From the NCBI RefSeq assembly GCF_022637555.1, contig NZ_CP093342.1:744001-808000 (forward strand): a stretch of 64,000 nucleotides of DNA, given 5' to 3'. Numbering within the stretch: position 1 is the stretch's first letter; each line of letters starts with the position of its first letter. Source of the stretch: Microbacterium sp. H1-D42 (GTDB taxonomy: Bacteria; Actinomycetota; Actinomycetes; Actinomycetales; Microbacteriaceae). Under the pieces are notes generated by a model. It had not been told where the DNA came from. It did not search any database and saw only the letters and a list, made by a program, of their open reading frames with translations. The position numbers and the translations under genes were made by a program. Shown piece after piece: positions 24,177 to 33,234 of the stretch.

Positions 24177-24310
24177 GACAGCTCCTTGCAGGGGTATCTG
24201 TCGATTCTGCCCTCCTCGCACCGTGCGTGCGAATCAGTCCGCGGTCCGTGTCGTCCTAGCGGCGGAAAGGCGACACGGCAATCCCCTTCTCTGCGGCGAA
24301 TCCCTGGCCA

Positions 24311-24316
24311 TAGCGT
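24311..24316 (+). promoter_or_regulatory. -10 box of the topoisomerase IB gene, leaderless
   Basis: TAGCGT with 6 bases to the ATG at 24323. Confidence 0.5.
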
Positions 24317-24322
24317 GAGCGC

Positions 24323-25285
24323 ATGCCTCGTCTGGTCAAGGTCTCCCCGGATGCGCCCGGTTACCGCCGGGTGGCCAGCGGCCGTGGGTTCCGCTATCTC
24401 GACCAGGCGGGCGCCGCAGTGGCATCCGCAGAGCGCAAGCGCATCAAGGCACTGGCGATCCCGCCTGCCTGGCACGACGTGTGGATCAGCCCAGAGCCGA
24501 ACGGCCACATCCAGGCGGTCGGCGTCGATGCGGCCGGGCGCCGACAGTACATCTACCACCGCCGCTGGCGCGCACGCCGCGACGCGCGAAAGTTCGCGCG
24601 CGCACTGGAGCTGGCCGAGGGGCTGCCGCGGGCACGTGCGCAGGTGACGAAGGCGCTGCACGCGGAGGGCATCGGCCGTGATCGCGTGCTCGCGGTCGCC
24701 TTTCGGGTGCTGGACGCCGCCGCCCCGCGCATCGGCTCAGCCCGATACCTGGCGCGACACGGCAGCAGGGGGCTGACCACCCTGCAGCGACGACACGCGC
24801 ATGTCGACGAAACGACCGTGACGCTCGCGTTTCCCGGCAAGAGCGGCAGGCGGGCGATGATCGAGATCGACGATGCCGACCTCGCCGCTGCCGTGGACGA
24901 TCTCACCGCAGGGCGGCCGCGAGCAGCGCTGCTCGCGTACCGGGAGGGGCACCGGCGCCGCGCACTGACACCTGCCGACGTGAACGCGCACGTGCGGGCA
25001 CTCACGGGCGGCGCGTTCACGGCCAAGGACTTCCGCACACTGCACGGCACGATCGTGGCATCCGACACCCTCGCGCGCATCGGTGCGACGGACACCGCGC
25101 ACCTCCGTCGCCGGGCCGAGACGCTGGCGGTGCGCGCGACAGCGGATGCCCTTGGCAACACGCCCGCCGTGGCGCGGGCCAGTTACATCGACCCGCGGGT
25201 GTTCCGCGCTTACCGTCGTGGCGCGCTTCTGCGCCTCGACGTCGCGCCGGAGTCAGCGCTCCGACGACTCATCCTCGAGAACTGA
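24323..25285 (+). CDS. DNA topoisomerase IB, poxvirus type
   Basis: 320 residues. N-terminal DNA-binding region (GFRYLDQAG, IPPAWHDVWI, GHIQAVGVDAAGRRQYIYH) and a catalytic domain with RVLAVAFRVLD, AKDFRTLHG (Arg and His), and the nucleophile tyrosine in ARASYIDPRVF near residue 287. Relaxes supercoils through a 3'-phosphotyrosine without ATP. Sporadic in bacteria and often near stress genes, as here. Followed after 10 bases by corA. Confidence 0.92.
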   Translation: MPRLVKVSPDAPGYRRVASGRGFRYLDQAGAAVASAERKRIKALAIPPAWHDVWISPEPNGHIQAVGVDAAGRRQYIYHRRWRARRDARKFARALELAEGLPRARAQVTKALHAEGIGRDRVLAVAFRVLDAAAPRIGSARYLARHGSRGLTTLQRRHAHVDETTVTLAFPGKSGRRAMIEIDDADLAAAVDDLTAGRPRAALLAYREGHRRRALTPADVNAHVRALTGGAFTAKDFRTLHGTIVASDTLARIGATDTAHLRRRAETLAVRATADALGNTPAVARASYIDPRVFRAYRRGALLRLDVAPESALRRLILEN

Positions 25286-25295
25286 GAGTCATGCC

Positions 25296-26279
25296 ATGTC
25301 CTACCCAGCAGAGTCCCAACCCGCAGAGTCCCGTCTCGACGAAGGTCCGGCTGTCGTCATCCTGGCCAATCCGTCCGATCGCGAGCTCAGCGCGCTGCAA
25401 GAGCGGTTCGGCCTGCACCCGCTCATCGTCGACGATCTGCGGGCCGGTCGGCAACAGCCGAAGTTCGAGCGTCCCGGTGATCACCTCTACCTGTCGCTGT
25501 GGGACCTCAACGCCGCGGGCGACAGGGAGAAGGGCGACACCGACAGCGACCTCGCAGTGATCTTCGATGAGAAGGTCCTGCTGCTGGTGCAGCGCGGTTC
25601 GCCGCAGGTGCTGCGCGATCTGGACGCAGCGCTGTCGACACCGGGAGCGATGCCGGTGGCATCCACGATCTCCGCCGTGTATCGCATTCTCGGAACGATC
25701 GTGGCGGACTTCGTCGAGCTCGGCGCCGCGATCGAGCGGGAACTCGACTCAGTGGAGGAGGAGGTGTTCGACAGCCGTGTGCGCGAGGACTACCGGCGCA
25801 TCTACCGACTGCGCGGTCGGATCGGCCAGATCGATCGCGCGGCGTCCGGCCTTGCAGAGGCGGTCCGCTCGGCACGGCGTGAGATCCAGGCGATCACGGA
25901 AGACGATCCGGAGCTGCGGCCCTATTTCGTCCACCTCGAACACGACGCGGTGGGAATCGCGCATCTCGCCGGGGCGGAGCACAGGGAGTTGGATGCTGTG
26001 GTCGCGAGCCATGAAAGCAACGTCTCCACCCGGCAGAATCAGGACATGCGCACCATCTCTGCGTACGCGGCGCTGTTGGCCGTTCCGACCGTGATCGCCA
26101 GCGTCTACGGGATGAACTTCAAGGCCATGCCGCTGCTCGGCTGGGAACTGGGCTGGATCGTCGTGATCGCCCTCATGCTCGCGCTCGACGTGGTGACATA
26201 CGTCCTGTTCCGCCGTCGCGGCTGGCTCGGAGGGCCGCCGTCCACGCGCAGCGACGGCGAGCGCTCCGACCAGAGATGA
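25296..26279 (+). CDS. corA: CorA-family magnesium/divalent cation channel
   Basis: 327 residues from the ATG at 25296 (the overlapping ATG at 25291 is in another frame). Long helical cytoplasmic domain, then two C-terminal membrane helices with the family signature YGMNF at about residue 275 preceding the periplasmic loop, and a basic tail. Transports Mg2+ or related cations. Probably co-transcribed with the topoisomerase gene. Confidence 0.93.
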   Translation: MSYPAESQPAESRLDEGPAVVILANPSDRELSALQERFGLHPLIVDDLRAGRQQPKFERPGDHLYLSLWDLNAAGDREKGDTDSDLAVIFDEKVLLLVQRGSPQVLRDLDAALSTPGAMPVASTISAVYRILGTIVADFVELGAAIERELDSVEEEVFDSRVREDYRRIYRLRGRIGQIDRAASGLAEAVRSARREIQAITEDDPELRPYFVHLEHDAVGIAHLAGAEHRELDAVVASHESNVSTRQNQDMRTISAYAALLAVPTVIASVYGMNFKAMPLLGWELGWIVVIALMLALDVVTYVLFRRRGWLGGPPSTRSDGERSDQR

Positions 26280-26285
26280 GTTGCG

Positions 26286-26780
26286 TCAGGGTGCCGGCGT
26301 GCGATTCTCGGCGCTGACCATCCAGGCGAACTGCTCAAGCTCCTCCAGTACGACGTGCAGGATGTCTGCGGTCGTCGGATCCTCCTCGTCGACGGGGTCA
26401 TGCACCTCGCGGACGGTGGCGATGGTGGCCTCGAGGCGCTCGGTGATCAGGTCGACCGTGTCGGTCGTCGAGACCTCGCCCTCGGGGTACGACGGCAGCG
26501 ACGTCGACCCCGCGACAGCGCTGCTGCGTCCGTCGGGCAGCGCATGCAGCGCGCGCATCCGCTCGGCGACCGTGTCTCCCAACCGGCGGGCGGCAGCCAC
26601 GATCTCATCCAGCTGCAGGTGCGTGTCGCGGAAGTTCGTGCCGACGACGTTCCAGTGCGCCTGCTTGCCCTGGAACTGAAGTTCCAGCAGGTCGACCAGC
26701 ACCCGCTGCAGGCTCTTGCGCAGTTTCGCGGATGCCCGGAAGCCGCTCTCGGCGTTCTGCTTCTTGGTGAGTTGTGCCAT
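26286..26780 (-). CDS. dps: Dps-family DNA-binding ferritin
   Basis: About 164 residues. Of two adjacent ATG codons I take the second (26780), which puts AAGGAG at 6 bases. The inter-subunit ferroxidase residues are seen in KQAHWNVVGTNF and HLQLDEIVAAA (His, His, Asp, Glu). A Lys-rich N-terminus (TKKQNAESGFRASAKLRK) may contact DNA. Protects DNA from iron and peroxide. Downstream of, and probably co-transcribed with, the Rho-N gene (48-base gap). Confidence 0.93.
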   Translation of the reverse strand: MAQLTKKQNAESGFRASAKLRKSLQRVLVDLLELQFQGKQAHWNVVGTNFRDTHLQLDEIVAAARRLGDTVAERMRALHALPDGRSSAVAGSTSLPSYPEGEVSTTDTVDLITERLEATIATVREVHDPVDEEDPTTADILHVVLEELEQFAWMVSAENRTPAP

Positions 26781-26828
26781 CATCTTCTCCTTGTCGCGAT
26801 GCTCTGCGCTGCGCGTCAGCGGTTGAGT

Positions 26829-27098
26829 TCAGTGGTTGCGGAGCATCGAGATCAGCTCCGCCTTGCGCTTGCCGGAGTACCCCGTGATTCCGAGCTCTTT
26901 CGCTCTGGCTCGCAGCTCGTCGACCGTGCGGTCGTCGTAGTCCTCTGCTTCGCCGCCTCGTCTGCCGACTGTTCTGCGACCGTCTCGGGCCGCGGCGTTC
27001 GATATCCGGGCCGCCTTCTCCTTCGACGCTCCATCGTCCCGGAGCTCCTCATAGAACTCGGGGTCCTTCAGGCTGTTCGATCCGCGTCCGCGGGGCAT
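26829..27098 (-). CDS. Rho-N-domain small protein (DUF7218 type)
   Basis: 89 residues, very charged. N-terminal segment PEFYEELRDDGASKEKAARISNA and a C-terminal SAP/Rho-N-like helix pair YDDRTVDELRARAKELGI and YSGKRKAELISMLRNH. This matches a family of actinobacterial stress-associated proteins that may bind nucleic acid. First gene of a unit with dps, 66 bases downstream of a shared promoter element. Confidence 0.88.
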   Translation of the reverse strand: MPRGRGSNSLKDPEFYEELRDDGASKEKAARISNAAARDGRRTVGRRGGEAEDYDDRTVDELRARAKELGITGYSGKRKAELISMLRNH

Positions 27099-27163
27099 GA
27101 TGTTCTCCCTGATCGTGTCGGTGGTGATCGAGCCAGCATGTGCACGTTCTGCGGATGCCCGTC

Positions 27164-27176
27164 AGGGGGTTGACAG
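27164..27176 (-). promoter_or_regulatory. Shared stress-island element, copy for the Rho-N/dps unit
   Basis: CTGTCAACCCCCT on the minus strand, 65 bases before the ATG at 27098; identical to the copy upstream of the SDR. Confidence 0.55.
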
Positions 27177-27215
27177 GGTCAGGTCAACGGGGGAGCTAGC
27201 ACCGGCATCCGACCG

Positions 27216-27226
27216 CGTCAACCCCC
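27216..27226 (+). promoter_or_regulatory. Shared stress-island element, copy for the 55-residue membrane peptide
   Basis: CGTCAACCCCC, 88 bases before the ATG at 27315. Together with the minus-strand copy it makes a divergent pair in the 216-base gap, which holds no other gene that I can see. Confidence 0.5.
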
Positions 27227-27314
27227 GCGACCGCAGCCGCAGGCACTGGCAGGCTCGACCCACAACGCAACGCACGGATCCACCCGTGCCGCACGTCAAC
27301 AGAAGGAGCTCAGT

Positions 27315-27482
27315 ATGAACATCGCTCTCATCATCATCATCGTCATCGCGATCATCGTCGCCATCGTCTCGGGGCTGAACGCCGCGCTGAGCTGGTTGCT
27401 CTGGGTTGCCCTCATCATCGGTGCGATCGCACTGATCGCGTTCCTCATCAGGGTCATCGGCGGCCGCAACACCACGGTCTGA
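27315..27482 (+). CDS. 55-residue two-helix membrane protein
   Basis: A 56-codon frame with AGAAGGAG 6 bases before the ATG. Almost wholly hydrophobic: an Ile/Val run at residues 4-18, a short GLNAAL turn, and a second helix (WLLWVALIIGAIALIAFLI), then a basic GGRN tail. Small stress-induced membrane peptides of this type are common in actinobacteria. Only 10 bases before the flavodoxin-like gene, so co-transcribed. Confidence 0.8.
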   Translation: MNIALIIIIVIAIIVAIVSGLNAALSWLLWVALIIGAIALIAFLIRVIGGRNTTV

Positions 27483-27492
27483 CGATTCCACG

Positions 27493-28107
27493 ATGACTGC
27501 CCCGCTCACCGCACTGACCATCTCGTGCACGCTCAAGCCGTCGCCAGGACAGTCGAGTTCTGAGGTGATGAGCCGCCAGCTGCAGGAGATGCTCAGTGCA
27601 CACGGCGTCACGAGTGAGCATGTGCGGGCCGTCGACCATCGCATCCTCCCCGGTGTCGAGAAGGACATGGGGGAGGGTGACGATTGGCCGACGCTGCGCG
27701 AGAAGGTGCTCGCCGCCGACATCCTCGTCTTCGTCACCCCGACCTGGCTCGGACAGCACTCGAGCGTCGCCCAGCGCGTGCTGGAGCGTCTCGACGCCGA
27801 GTTGGCGGAGACGGATGCCGCAGGGCGACCGATCCTGTTCGACAAGGTCGCCATCGCCGGCGTCGTCGGCAACGAGGACGGCGCGCACCACATCGTCGCC
27901 GTGCTGTACCAGGCGCTGAACGACGTCGGCTTCACCGTGCCGGCGCAGGGGTGCGTGTACTGGAACGGCGAAGCCATGCACAAGACCGACTACAAGGACC
28001 TGTCGCAGACGCCGCAGAAGGTGGCGTCTGCGACGAAGACGGCGGTCGAGAACGCCGTGCACCTGGCGGGCCTGCTGAAGACCAGTGCGTATCCGTCCGC
28101 AGAATGA
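27493..28107 (+). CDS. Flavodoxin-like NAD(P)H-dependent FMN reductase
   Basis: 204 residues. Flavodoxin fold: ISCTLKPSPGQSSSEVM (phosphate loop), ILVFVTPTWLGQHS (flavin contact), KVAIAGVVGNEDGAHH, and CVYWNGEAMH. Related to the NADPH-dependent FMN reductase/WrbA-like group, cytosolic quinone or flavin reductases. Follows the 55-residue membrane peptide closely in the stress island. Confidence 0.87.
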   Translation: MTAPLTALTISCTLKPSPGQSSSEVMSRQLQEMLSAHGVTSEHVRAVDHRILPGVEKDMGEGDDWPTLREKVLAADILVFVTPTWLGQHSSVAQRVLERLDAELAETDAAGRPILFDKVAIAGVVGNEDGAHHIVAVLYQALNDVGFTVPAQGCVYWNGEAMHKTDYKDLSQTPQKVASATKTAVENAVHLAGLLKTSAYPSAE

Positions 28108-28132
28108 CTGCTGATCGTCCGCCGGCGCCCAG

Positions 28133-28138
28133 TACGCT
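28133..28138 (+). promoter_or_regulatory. -10 box of the antiporter gene, leaderless
   Basis: TACGCT with 6 bases to the GTG at 28145. Confidence 0.5.
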
Positions 28139-28144
28139 GGGCGA

Positions 28145-29350
28145 GTGGAAGAGAGCGCCCTCGGACTGGTTCTGATCCCTCTGCTGGCCGTGATCGCGCC
28201 GATCCTGGCGCGCGCGATCGGCCCGGTCCTGCGGATCCCGGTGGTCGTCTTCGAGTTGGTGCTCGGCATCATCGTGGGCCCCGCCGTGCTCGGCTGGGTG
28301 CATCCGACGGAGATCATCGGAGCGCTCAGCGAATTCGGTCTGGCGATGCTGTTCTTCCTCGCCGGCACCGAGATCGACTTCGCCGCGATCGGCCGTCGGC
28401 CGCTGGCTCGTGCCTCGCTGGGCTGGCTGCTCAGCATCGCCCTCGGCATCGGGGTCGGCTTCCTGATCGCGCCGGGTGACGGGATGATCGTGGTCGCGAT
28501 CGCGCTCAGCTCGACCGCGCTCGGAACGCTGATGCCGATCCTGCGCGACGCCGGCGAGATGACGACCCCGTTCGGACGCGCTGTCACGGCGATCGGCACG
28601 GTGGGCGAGTTCCTGCCGCTGATCGCCATCTCGATCTTCCTCAGCGTGCGCTCGGCGCCGCTGGCGACCGTCGTCCTGCTGGTGTTCGTCGCCCTCGCGC
28701 TGCTCGCCGTCTATGCAGCCCGCCGCATTCCTCATGGTCGGCTGCATGCGTTCGTCAACGCGACGCTGCACACCTCAGCACAGTTCGGCGTGCGGTTCGT
28801 GCTGCTGCTCGTCGCGGCACTGGTGGCGCTGAGCGTGTGGCTTGACCTCGACATGCTGCTCGGTGCCTTCGTCGCCGGCGCCGTGTGGCGGATCGTCATG
28901 TCGAGTGCATCCGAGAAGGATGCCGAGCAGGTCGAGAGCAAGCTCGAGGGCATCGCCTTCGGATTCCTGGTGCCGATCTTCTTCCTCTACACAGGCGTGA
29001 CCTTCGACCTGCAGGCGCTGTTCGCCTCGCCGCTGGCGATGGCGCTCGTGCCGCTGCTGCTGATCGCGTTGCTGGTGATCCGGGGAGCCGCCGCCCAGTT
29101 CTCGGCCACTCGTGACATGAGCGGCCGCGACCGGACGGCGCTGGCGCTGCTCGCAGCCACCGGATTGCCGATCATCGTCGCGGTGACGGCCATCGGCGTC
29201 GATCAGGGGATGCTCGAAACCGACGTCGCCGCGGCGCTCGTCGGCGCGGGGATGCTGTCGGTGCTGCTGTACCCGCTGATCGGCATGACGCTGCGCGGTG
29301 AGCGCGCAGCCGTGCAGAACGCGAAGGGCACGCTGCAGGGGGAACTGTGA
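28145..29350 (+). CDS. Cation:proton antiporter, CPA2/Kef type
   Basis: 401 residues, GTG start, about twelve membrane segments of the Na+/H+ exchanger fold (FELVLGIIVGPAVLGW; EFGLAMLFFLAGTEIDF; GAFVAGAVWRIV). There is no C-terminal TrkA-N regulatory domain, so it is the transporter core only. Probably K+ or Na+ efflux in exchange for protons. Overlaps the next gene by 4 bases. Confidence 0.9.
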   Translation: MEESALGLVLIPLLAVIAPILARAIGPVLRIPVVVFELVLGIIVGPAVLGWVHPTEIIGALSEFGLAMLFFLAGTEIDFAAIGRRPLARASLGWLLSIALGIGVGFLIAPGDGMIVVAIALSSTALGTLMPILRDAGEMTTPFGRAVTAIGTVGEFLPLIAISIFLSVRSAPLATVVLLVFVALALLAVYAARRIPHGRLHAFVNATLHTSAQFGVRFVLLLVAALVALSVWLDLDMLLGAFVAGAVWRIVMSSASEKDAEQVESKLEGIAFGFLVPIFFLYTGVTFDLQALFASPLAMALVPLLLIALLVIRGAAAQFSATRDMSGRDRTALALLAATGLPIIVAVTAIGVDQGMLETDVAAALVGAGMLSVLLYPLIGMTLRGERAAVQNAKGTLQGEL

Positions 29351-29805
29351 CCGCCACCGCCGAACTGCTCGCCGACGCGCGGCGGCGCCTCGCGGGCGTG
29401 CCGCAAGAGGGGCTGGGTCTCGAGCGCACCTCCCGCTGGCGGGGCGCCCGCATCGTACGGGCGGGGACGGCTTGGCACCTGGGCGTGCTGCTGCTCACCG
29501 AAGATGCCGTGCTCGCGACCGACGAGATCCTGCGCGCGGCGGAATCCGTCCGCCGCGGGTACACAGCCGAGTCGTCGCGCGCCCGCGCCGAGCGCGCTGG
29601 GCAGGCGAGCAGAGGCGGCTTCGCCGATGGCGAGGTCGTGCACGTCGGCTGGCGGACGCTCGATGTCGCCGCAGTGGATGCTGGTGCAGCATCCGATCCG
29701 CTCGCGCTCGTCGGCGGCGTGCCGCACGTGCGCTGGGCGCCCGGCGCCGCGCTCGTGCCGTTGGCGGGGTACCTCGACGAGCAGATCGCGCTCGCGCGCC
29801 GCTGA
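29347..29805 (+). CDS. Hypothetical protein coupled to the antiporter
   Basis: 152 residues from a GTG whose GTGA overlaps the antiporter stop. Predicted alpha/beta, with RRRLAGVPQEGLGLERTSRWRG at the N-terminus and LVPLAGYLDEQIALARR at the end. I do not recognise a family and see no membrane segment, signal or catalytic motif. Translational coupling suggests a cytosolic partner or an unrelated passenger. Confidence 0.65.
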   Translation: MTATAELLADARRRLAGVPQEGLGLERTSRWRGARIVRAGTAWHLGVLLLTEDAVLATDEILRAAESVRRGYTAESSRARAERAGQASRGGFADGEVVHVGWRTLDVAAVDAGAASDPLALVGGVPHVRWAPGAALVPLAGYLDEQIALARR

Positions 29806-29812
29806 GCCGGGG

Positions 29813-30529
29813 TCAGCCGCCGAGCAGGCGGGGGAAGCGTGCGAGCAGGTCGTCGCCGTCGACGGATGCTGACAGCACGGCCCGCTCGGTGGCGTCGTAC
29901 TGTGCCGGGTCGAAGTATCCGGATGCCCGGTACACGGCCATCCGGTCGGCGAAGTCCTGCGGTGAGGCCTCGGGGTGGAACTGGGTCGCGTACAGGTGGT
30001 CGCCCACGCGATACGCCTGCACGCGGCAGGCCGCGTTGGTCGCCAGCAGCACGGCCCCTGGCGGGGTCTCGCGGGCCGATTCCTTGTGCGCCGTGAACAC
30101 CGACAGATCCTGGCCCCCAGGCCCGAACAGCGGATCTGCAAGACCCGCCTCGGTGAGCGTGATGCGGGTCGCGCTGGCCTGCTCGGGCTGGGTGGTGTCC
30201 ACCGTGCCGCCGAGCATGCGCGTCACGACGCCGATGCCGTAGCAGGTGAACAGCGCCGTCGTCTCGCCGTCGAGCGCGCGGGTGGCGATGCGCTCGAGGT
30301 CGTGCTCGACCGCCTGCTGGTAGTCGCTCTTGACCGCGTCGGTGACGTTGAAGGGTGAGCCGCCGATCACGAAGCCGTCGTACTGCTGCCATTCCACCGT
30401 CTCCAGCGATGCGTGCAGCAGGTCGATCCGATCGAGCATCCCGAGCCCGAGGCCGCGGCTGAACGAGCGATGCTCGGCGTCTGCCGCACTCCGCTCGGGG
30501 CGGACGCACACATACAGCACCGAAGACAT
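29813..30529 (-). CDS. Type 1 glutamine amidotransferase-like protein
   Basis: 238 residues. Class I GATase fold with the nucleophile in LFTCYGIGV and the YATQFHPEA His-Pro-Glu near residue 195, so the triad is complete. Stand-alone relatives of GMP synthase GATase act on small amides or are of unknown role. The start at 30529 is 6 bases after TAGACT (leaderless). Divergent from the Clp ATPase gene. Confidence 0.88.
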   Translation of the reverse strand: MSSVLYVCVRPERSAADAEHRSFSRGLGLGMLDRIDLLHASLETVEWQQYDGFVIGGSPFNVTDAVKSDYQQAVEHDLERIATRALDGETTALFTCYGIGVVTRMLGGTVDTTQPEQASATRITLTEAGLADPLFGPGGQDLSVFTAHKESARETPPGAVLLATNAACRVQAYRVGDHLYATQFHPEASPQDFADRMAVYRASGYFDPAQYDATERAVLSASVDGDDLLARFPRLLGG

Positions 30530-30535
30530 GTCGCG

Positions 30536-30541
30536 AGTCTA
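30536..30541 (-). promoter_or_regulatory. -10 box of the GATase gene, leaderless
   Basis: TAGACT on the minus strand with 6 bases to the ATG at 30529. Confidence 0.5.
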
Positions 30542-30591
30542 TTGCGACGAATCGGGGCATGCGGGAATACCCGTAACCGGACGTCGTTGAA

Positions 30592-30612
30592 CTTGAGTGA
30601 AGTACGCTCAAC
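30592..30612. promoter_or_regulatory. HAIR-like operator (HspR site) upstream of the Clp ATPase
   Basis: CTTGAGT, 7 bases, GCTCAAC. The HspR-associated inverted repeat of Streptomyces and mycobacteria is CTTGAGT-N7-ACTCAAG, so 12 of 14 arm bases match with the exact spacing. It ends 15 bases before the start codon and just before AAGGAGG, so binding would block initiation of clp transcription. Confidence 0.75.
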
Positions 30613-30627
30613 TTTAAGGAGGACGCG

Positions 30628-33225
30628 ATGTCCAACGACTTCACCGATGGCGGCTCGGGCTCGTTCGACGAGTTCCTTTCCCGCTATCTCGCCGGCGAAC
30701 AGGCGCGCCAAGCGCGCTCCATCGACCTCAGCCGGTTCCTCACCGCGCGCACGCAGCAGATCCTGCAGCGCGCCGGCCGCTTCGCCCTGGAGCGCGGCCA
30801 GACCGAGCTCGACGCACTGCACGTGCTGCGCATGATCGTCGAAGACGACGCCGTCGTGCAGGCGGTCGAGCGGATCGGCGTGCGTCCGGCGTCCATCATC
30901 GAGGCCGTCGAAGCGCGCCTGCCCATGCCTGGCGAACCCTCGTCGCAGGATGCGGCGACCATCACGCCCAGCGCCAGCCGGGCGCTGTTCCACGCCTACC
31001 AGGTCGCCCGGTCGTCCGGCTCCACCTACATCGAGCCAGAGCACCTCTTCTTCGCACTCGTGCTCGGGCAGGACGTGCCAGCAGGGCAGATCCTGGCGCG
31101 CGCCGGCGTCACCGCCGAAGCCCTCACACAGGGGCTGCGCGAGCCCGTGCACGCGGGTGGCGAGGCTGTGCCCGAGACTGCTGCGGCTGCAGCATCCGAC
31201 ACTCCGATGCTCGACCAGTACGGCCTTGACCTCACCGCGCAGGCCAGGGCGGGTGAACTCGACCCCGTCATCGGCCGCGCCGGAGAGATCGAGCAGACCA
31301 TCGAGATCCTCAGTCGTCGAACGAAGAACAACCCGGTGCTGATCGGGGAGGCCGGCGTCGGCAAGACCGCCATCGTCGAGGGGCTCGCCCGCGCGATCGT
31401 CGACGACGCCGTCCCCGCGCAGCTGCACGGCCGCCGCGTCATCGCACTCGACCTGCCCGCGATGCTCGCCGGCACCCGCTACCGCGGCGACTTCGAGGAG
31501 CGTCTCACCAAGACCATGGATGAGATCGCCGCGCACAAGGGCGAGATCATCGTCTTCATCGACGAGGTGCACACCGTCGTCGGCGCCGGCGGATCCGGCG
31601 AGGGCGGGATGGATGCCGGCAACATCCTCAAGCCGCGCCTGGCGCGCGGCGACCTGCACCTCGTGGGCGCGACCACGCTGAGCGAATACCGCCGCATCGA
31701 GAAGGACCCGGCGCTGGAGCGTCGGTTCCAGCCGGTGAAGGTGGCGGAGCCGTCCATCGAAGACGCGGTGAAGATCCTGGAGGGACTGAAGCCGGCCTAT
31801 GAGGAGCACCACGCCGTGACGTACGCCGACGAGGCGCTGCGCGCCGCCGTCGAACTCAGTGCCCGCTACCTGCCCGACCGCGTGCTGCCGGACAAGGCGA
31901 TCGACCTGATCGACCAGGCCGGTGCCCGACTGCGGCTGCGCCTCGGCGTGCCGACCGATGTCGAGTCGCTGTTCGCCGAGCTCGCCGACCTGGAGGCGCA
32001 GAAGAACGCCGCCGTCGGCGCGGAGCATTATGAGGAGGCGCTGCGCTTGCGTGATGAGATGTCTCGCGTGCAGCACCGCATCGATGAGGCCCGGCCGTCC
32101 GGGGGCGGTGCACAACTGGCATCCGGCTCGCAGTCGGCCGTCGGCTCGCGTTCCGCGTTCGGCTCGCAGCCGGCCGCCGTCGTGGACGAGGTCGAGATCG
32201 CTGCGGTGATCTCGCGCGCCACCGGCATCCCCGTCAGCCGCCTCACCGAGACCGAGCGCGCGCGACTCGGCGACCTCGAGTCCGACCTGCACACCCGCGT
32301 GATCGGGCAGGATGACGCAGTCGCCGCCGTGGCGCGCGCCGTCCGCCGCAGCCGCACCGGCATGGGCGACGCGCGTCGCCCTGTCGGCTCGTTCCTGTTC
32401 CTCGGTCCCACCGGGGTCGGCAAGACCGAGCTGGCGAAGGCTCTGGCCGACCGCCTGTTCGACGACGAGAACGCCGTGATCCGCTTCGACATGAGCGAGT
32501 TCGGCGAGCGGCACACCGTGTCGCGTCTTGTCGGTGCTCCTCCTGGATACGTCGGCTACGACGAGGCCGGGCAGCTCACCGAGCGCGTGCGGCGCAACCC
32601 GTACTCGATCGTGCTGTTCGACGAGATCGAGAAGGCCCACCCTGACGTGTTCAACCTGCTGCTGCAGGTGCTCGACGATGGGCGTCTGACCGATGGCCAG
32701 GGCCGCACGGTCGACTTCCGCAACACGGTGATCGTGATGACCTCCAACATCGGGTCGGAGTTTCTCGCGTCGCGGTCGGGTGCGCTCGGCTTCGTGGCAT
32801 CGCAGGACGGGTCGGCGAACGGTTTCGCGTCGCAGAAGGACCTTCGCGACCGCGTGATGGGCAAGCTGCGTGAGGCGATGCGTCCGGAGTTCCTGAACCG
32901 CATCGACGAGATCGTGCTGTTCCAGAAGCTGTCGCGCGACGAGCTCGGACGCATCGTGCGCCTGATGCTGGATGCCAGTGCGCAGCGCCTGTCGGCGAGG
33001 GACATCACGCTCGAGGTGACGGATGCCGCGGTGGAGTGGCTCGGCGAGCACGGCTACGAGCCCGAGTACGGTGCGCGTCCGCTGCGCCGGCTGATCCAGC
33101 GTGAGGTCGACGATCGCATTGCCGACCTGCTGGTCGCAGGGTCGCTGGCCGATGGCGGTCGGGTGCGGGTGGATGCTGTGGACGACGCGCTGCGCGTGGA
33201 GTCCGCTGCGCTCGCCGCGGTCTGA
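30628..33225 (+). CDS. ClpC-like AAA+ unfoldase (Hsp100)
   Basis: 865 residues, AAGGAGG 5 bases before the ATG. Clp N-domain repeats at 30-165, AAA-1 with Walker [10 protein letters not shown] (about 240), a short UVR-type middle region ([13 protein letters not shown]), AAA-2 with GPTGVGKTE (about 593), and a C-terminal D2-small domain. The short middle region and an LGF loop at about 721 (SGALGFV) point to ClpC/ClpA-type ClpP binding rather than a ClpB disaggregase. A Gly-Ser-rich repeated linker sits at about 500-517. A HAIR site suggests heat-shock control. Confidence 0.93.
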   Translation: MSNDFTDGGSGSFDEFLSRYLAGEQARQARSIDLSRFLTARTQQILQRAGRFALERGQTELDALHVLRMIVEDDAVVQAVERIGVRPASIIEAVEARLPMPGEPSSQDAATITPSASRALFHAYQVARSSGSTYIEPEHLFFALVLGQDVPAGQILARAGVTAEALTQGLREPVHAGGEAVPETAAAAASDTPMLDQYGLDLTAQARAGELDPVIGRAGEIEQTIEILSRRTKNNPVLIGEAGVGKTAIVEGLARAIVDDAVPAQLHGRRVIALDLPAMLAGTRYRGDFEERLTKTMDEIAAHKGEIIVFIDEVHTVVGAGGSGEGGMDAGNILKPRLARGDLHLVGATTLSEYRRIEKDPALERRFQPVKVAEPSIEDAVKILEGLKPAYEEHHAVTYADEALRAAVELSARYLPDRVLPDKAIDLIDQAGARLRLRLGVPTDVESLFAELADLEAQKNAAVGAEHYEEALRLRDEMSRVQHRIDEARPSGGGAQLASGSQSAVGSRSAFGSQPAAVVDEVEIAAVISRATGIPVSRLTETERARLGDLESDLHTRVIGQDDAVAAVARAVRRSRTGMGDARRPVGSFLFLGPTGVGKTELAKALADRLFDDENAVIRFDMSEFGERHTVSRLVGAPPGYVGYDEAGQLTERVRRNPYSIVLFDEIEKAHPDVFNLLLQVLDDGRLTDGQGRTVDFRNTVIVMTSNIGSEFLASRSGALGFVASQDGSANGFASQKDLRDRVMGKLREAMRPEFLNRIDEIVLFQKLSRDELGRIVRLMLDASAQRLSARDITLEVTDAAVEWLGEHGYEPEYGARPLRRLIQREVDDRIADLLVAGSLADGGRVRVDAVDDALRVESAALAAV
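32125..32178 (+). repeat. In-frame 18-bp repeats in the Clp linker
   Basis: Three adjacent 18-base units starting GGCTCGC, encoding [12 protein letters not shown] and GSQPAA between the UVR-like region and AAA-2. Confidence 0.75.
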
Positions 33226-33234
33226 CGTAAGACC

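Noticed and set aside
30367-33051. 894-codon open frame on the minus strand opposite the Clp gene
   Set aside because: It is a GC-bias shadow; the plus strand encodes a complete ClpC-like protein with all motifs, and the minus frame translates to His/Gly/Arg/Asp-rich text with no domain or ribosome site.
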